7,177 nucleotides of DNA. Source: JACRDV01 sp024860865 [NCBI: Methanobacteriota archaeon] (GTDB lineage: Archaea; JACRDV01). The stretch spans positions 1 through 7,177 of the forward strand of contig JACRDV010000151.1 in assembly GCA_024860865.1 (NCBI GenBank), in the 5' to 3' direction. Under the pieces are notes generated by a model. It was not told the DNA's origin. It saw nothing but the letters and a program-made list of their open reading frames with translations, and made no database searches. Of the stretch, positions 5,867 through 7,177 are shown piece by piece (within the stretch, counting starts at the first letter, position 1; the number at the start of each line of letters is the position of its first letter). A program made the position numbers and the translations under genes.

Positions 5867-7177
5867 ATGAAAGAGTCAGAAGGATACCAAATCAGGCTAT
5901 TTCAAGAACAAAAGTTTTACCGAAAACAGTGTCCTAGCTGCCAGCGATTTTTCTGGACCTTAGATCCAGACCGAAAGACATGCGGCGATGTACCTTGTGA
6001 TGAATATGCATTTATTGGAAATCCACCCATTAAGCAGAAATATAACATTCATGAAATGCGCGAGACTTTTCTAAAATTTTTTGAAGAACATAATCATACA
6101 AGAATAAAAAGATATCCAGTTGTTGCTTCGCGTTGGAGAGATGATGTCTACTTAACTGGCGCTTCGATTTATGATTTTCAACCATGGGTAACTTCTGGAC
6201 AAATTCCGCCTCCAGCAAATCCTCTTACAATTGCTCAACCCTCAATCAGATTTACTGATATCGACAATGTCGGGCGGTCTGGCAGACATTTTACCTGCTT
6301 CGAAATGATGGCTCATCATGCGTTTAATTCTGAGCAGCAAAAAATCTATTGGATGGATGAAACAACCGAGTACTGCCACAAGTTTTTAGTTGACTGCCTT
6401 AAGCTAAAACCAGAAGAAATCAGTTATATCGAAGATTTTTGGGAGGGGGGAGGCAATGCAGGCGAGGACTTCGAAGTCTTAGTGTGCGGCTTAGAACTTG
6501 CAACTCTTGTTTTTATGCACTATGAAAAAATTAATGGTCAATATAAAGAGCTGCCTCTTAAAATCGTTGACACTGGTTATGGGCTGGAAAGATTTGTTTG
6601 GCTAACCCACGGCACCCCTTCCGCGTATGAAGCAACATTAGGGCCTGCAATTTCAAAGCTAAAAAAATTAGTTGGTATTGAAGATATTGATAAAAAAATT
6701 TTGATCGAAAACGCAAAGTTTGCGGGTTTAATCGACCTAAAGGTTTCTGGCAATTTAAGATTGCTTAGGAGCAAAGTTGCTGAGAAAGTTGGATTGACAG
6801 TTGAAGAACTTGAAAAGTTAGTAAAGCCATTTGAGGCCATTTATACTATTGCTGACCACTCTCGTTGCTTAGCTTTTATGTTTGGTGATGGAATTGTTCC
6901 ATCAAATGTTCGAGAAGGATATCTTGCAAGGCTAGTTTTGAGAAGGGCTTTAAAATTTATGCGAGAAATTGGATTAGAAATCCCGCTTTCTGAAATCGTA
7001 AAGATACACATAGATGACCTTGGCAATGATTTCCCTGAGCTTAAAGAAAATGAGCGCTATATTTTAGAAATCGTTGGTATTGAGGAAAAGAGATATAGGG
7101 AGACTTTAGCTCGAGGCAGAAGATTAGTTGAGAAAACAAGCGATTATCTTGCTCGTGAAAATAAAACAGAAATGCCA
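5867..7177 (+). CDS. alaS: Alanyl-tRNA synthetase, N-terminal half (runs off right edge)
   Basis: I translated 437 codons from ATG 5867 without a stop to the window end; archaeal AlaRS is around 900 residues, so about half is present. AlaRS is a class II synthetase that charges tRNA-Ala. The archaeal-type N-terminal extension has a probable zinc site, C22-x2-C25 and C39-x4-C44. Class II motif 2 appears as [16 protein letters not shown] (from residue 128), followed by [23 protein letters not shown] follows, and motif 3 is [11 protein letters not shown] (235-245, with R242). The segment [19 protein letters not shown] and the following [13 protein letters not shown] belong to the helical tRNA acceptor-recognition region. 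The editing domain and C-Ala lie beyond the window. It has its own likely promoter, although alaS following the P1 gene also occurs in Sulfolobus-type genomes as I remember them. Confidence 0.96.
   Translation, partial: MKESEGYQIRLFQEQKFYRKQCPSCQRFFWTLDPDRKTCGDVPCDEYAFIGNPPIKQKYNIHEMRETFLKFFEEHNHTRIKRYPVVASRWRDDVYLTGASIYDFQPWVTSGQIPPPANPLTIAQPSIRFTDIDNVGRSGRHFTCFEMMAHHAFNSEQQKIYWMDETTEYCHKFLVDCLKLKPEEISYIEDFWEGGGNAGEDFEVLVCGLELATLVFMHYEKINGQYKELPLKIVDTGYGLERFVWLTHGTPSAYEATLGPAISKLKKLVGIEDIDKKILIENAKFAGLIDLKVSGNLRLLRSKVAEKVGLTVEELEKLVKPFEAIYTIADHSRCLAFMFGDGIVPSNVREGYLARLVLRRALKFMREIGLEIPLSEIVKIHIDDLGNDFPELKENERYILEIVGIEEKRYRETLARGRRLVEKTSDYLARENKTEMP

Noticed and set aside
6577-7026. Two consecutive minus-strand frames near the right edge
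   Set aside because: Both are antisense to alaS, whose plus-strand frame is unbroken with class II motifs on the same bases.

Overview
The window is a stretch of an archaeal chromosome and is AT-rich. Every gene I can recognise is a conserved housekeeping or central-metabolism gene. It reads as archaeal because of the Sec61-gamma/SecE, the two-domain Spt5/NusG, the P0 (uL10) and P1 stalk proteins with acidic tails ending in GLASLFG, the archaeal-type alanyl-tRNA synthetase with an N-terminal Cys4 zinc motif, and the ribose-1,5-bisphosphate isomerase. Promoters look like archaeal TATA boxes and several genes have strong Shine-Dalgarno (SD) sequences. An FtsZ together with alaS directly after the P1 gene suggests an uncultivated lineage near Bathyarchaeia or other FtsZ-bearing TACK archaea. 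This placement rests on remembered gene order and is tentative.

Layout. The left edge (1-245, minus strand) carries the N-terminal part of a ribose-1,5-bisphosphate isomerase gene. It is transcribed away from a PfkB-family sugar/nucleoside kinase (307-1212, plus); the two share a 61-base AT-rich divergent promoter region. After a 164-base gap with a probable promoter and a well-placed SD, a plus-strand block follows: ftsZ (1377-2471), secE (2503-2673), spt5/nusG (2772-3254), rpl11 (3247-3735), rpl1 (3738-4379), rpl10/P0 (4385-5386) and rpl12/P1 (5404-5703). The last five are tightly packed, overlapping or separated by 2 to 17 bases. T-tracts follow P1, then a 163-base gap with a candidate TATA box leads into alaS (5867 to the right edge, incomplete).

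Function. The block groups cell division (FtsZ), the protein translocation channel (SecE), transcription elongation (Spt5), the whole ribosomal L1 arm and factor-binding stalk (L11, L1, P0, P1), and alanine charging of tRNA. The left pair points to nucleoside or ribose-phosphate salvage: R15P isomerase is the middle step of the archaeal AMP/pentose-bisphosphate pathway, and a PfkB kinase next to it could supply ribose-1,5-bisphosphate.

I found no mobile element, CRISPR array, RNA gene or evidently new multi-gene system. The points worth a second look are the isomerase/kinase pair, the secE gene with no ATG or GTG start, a tiny reading frame ending in the ftsZ SD, the frequent non-ATG starts, and the mixed gene order.
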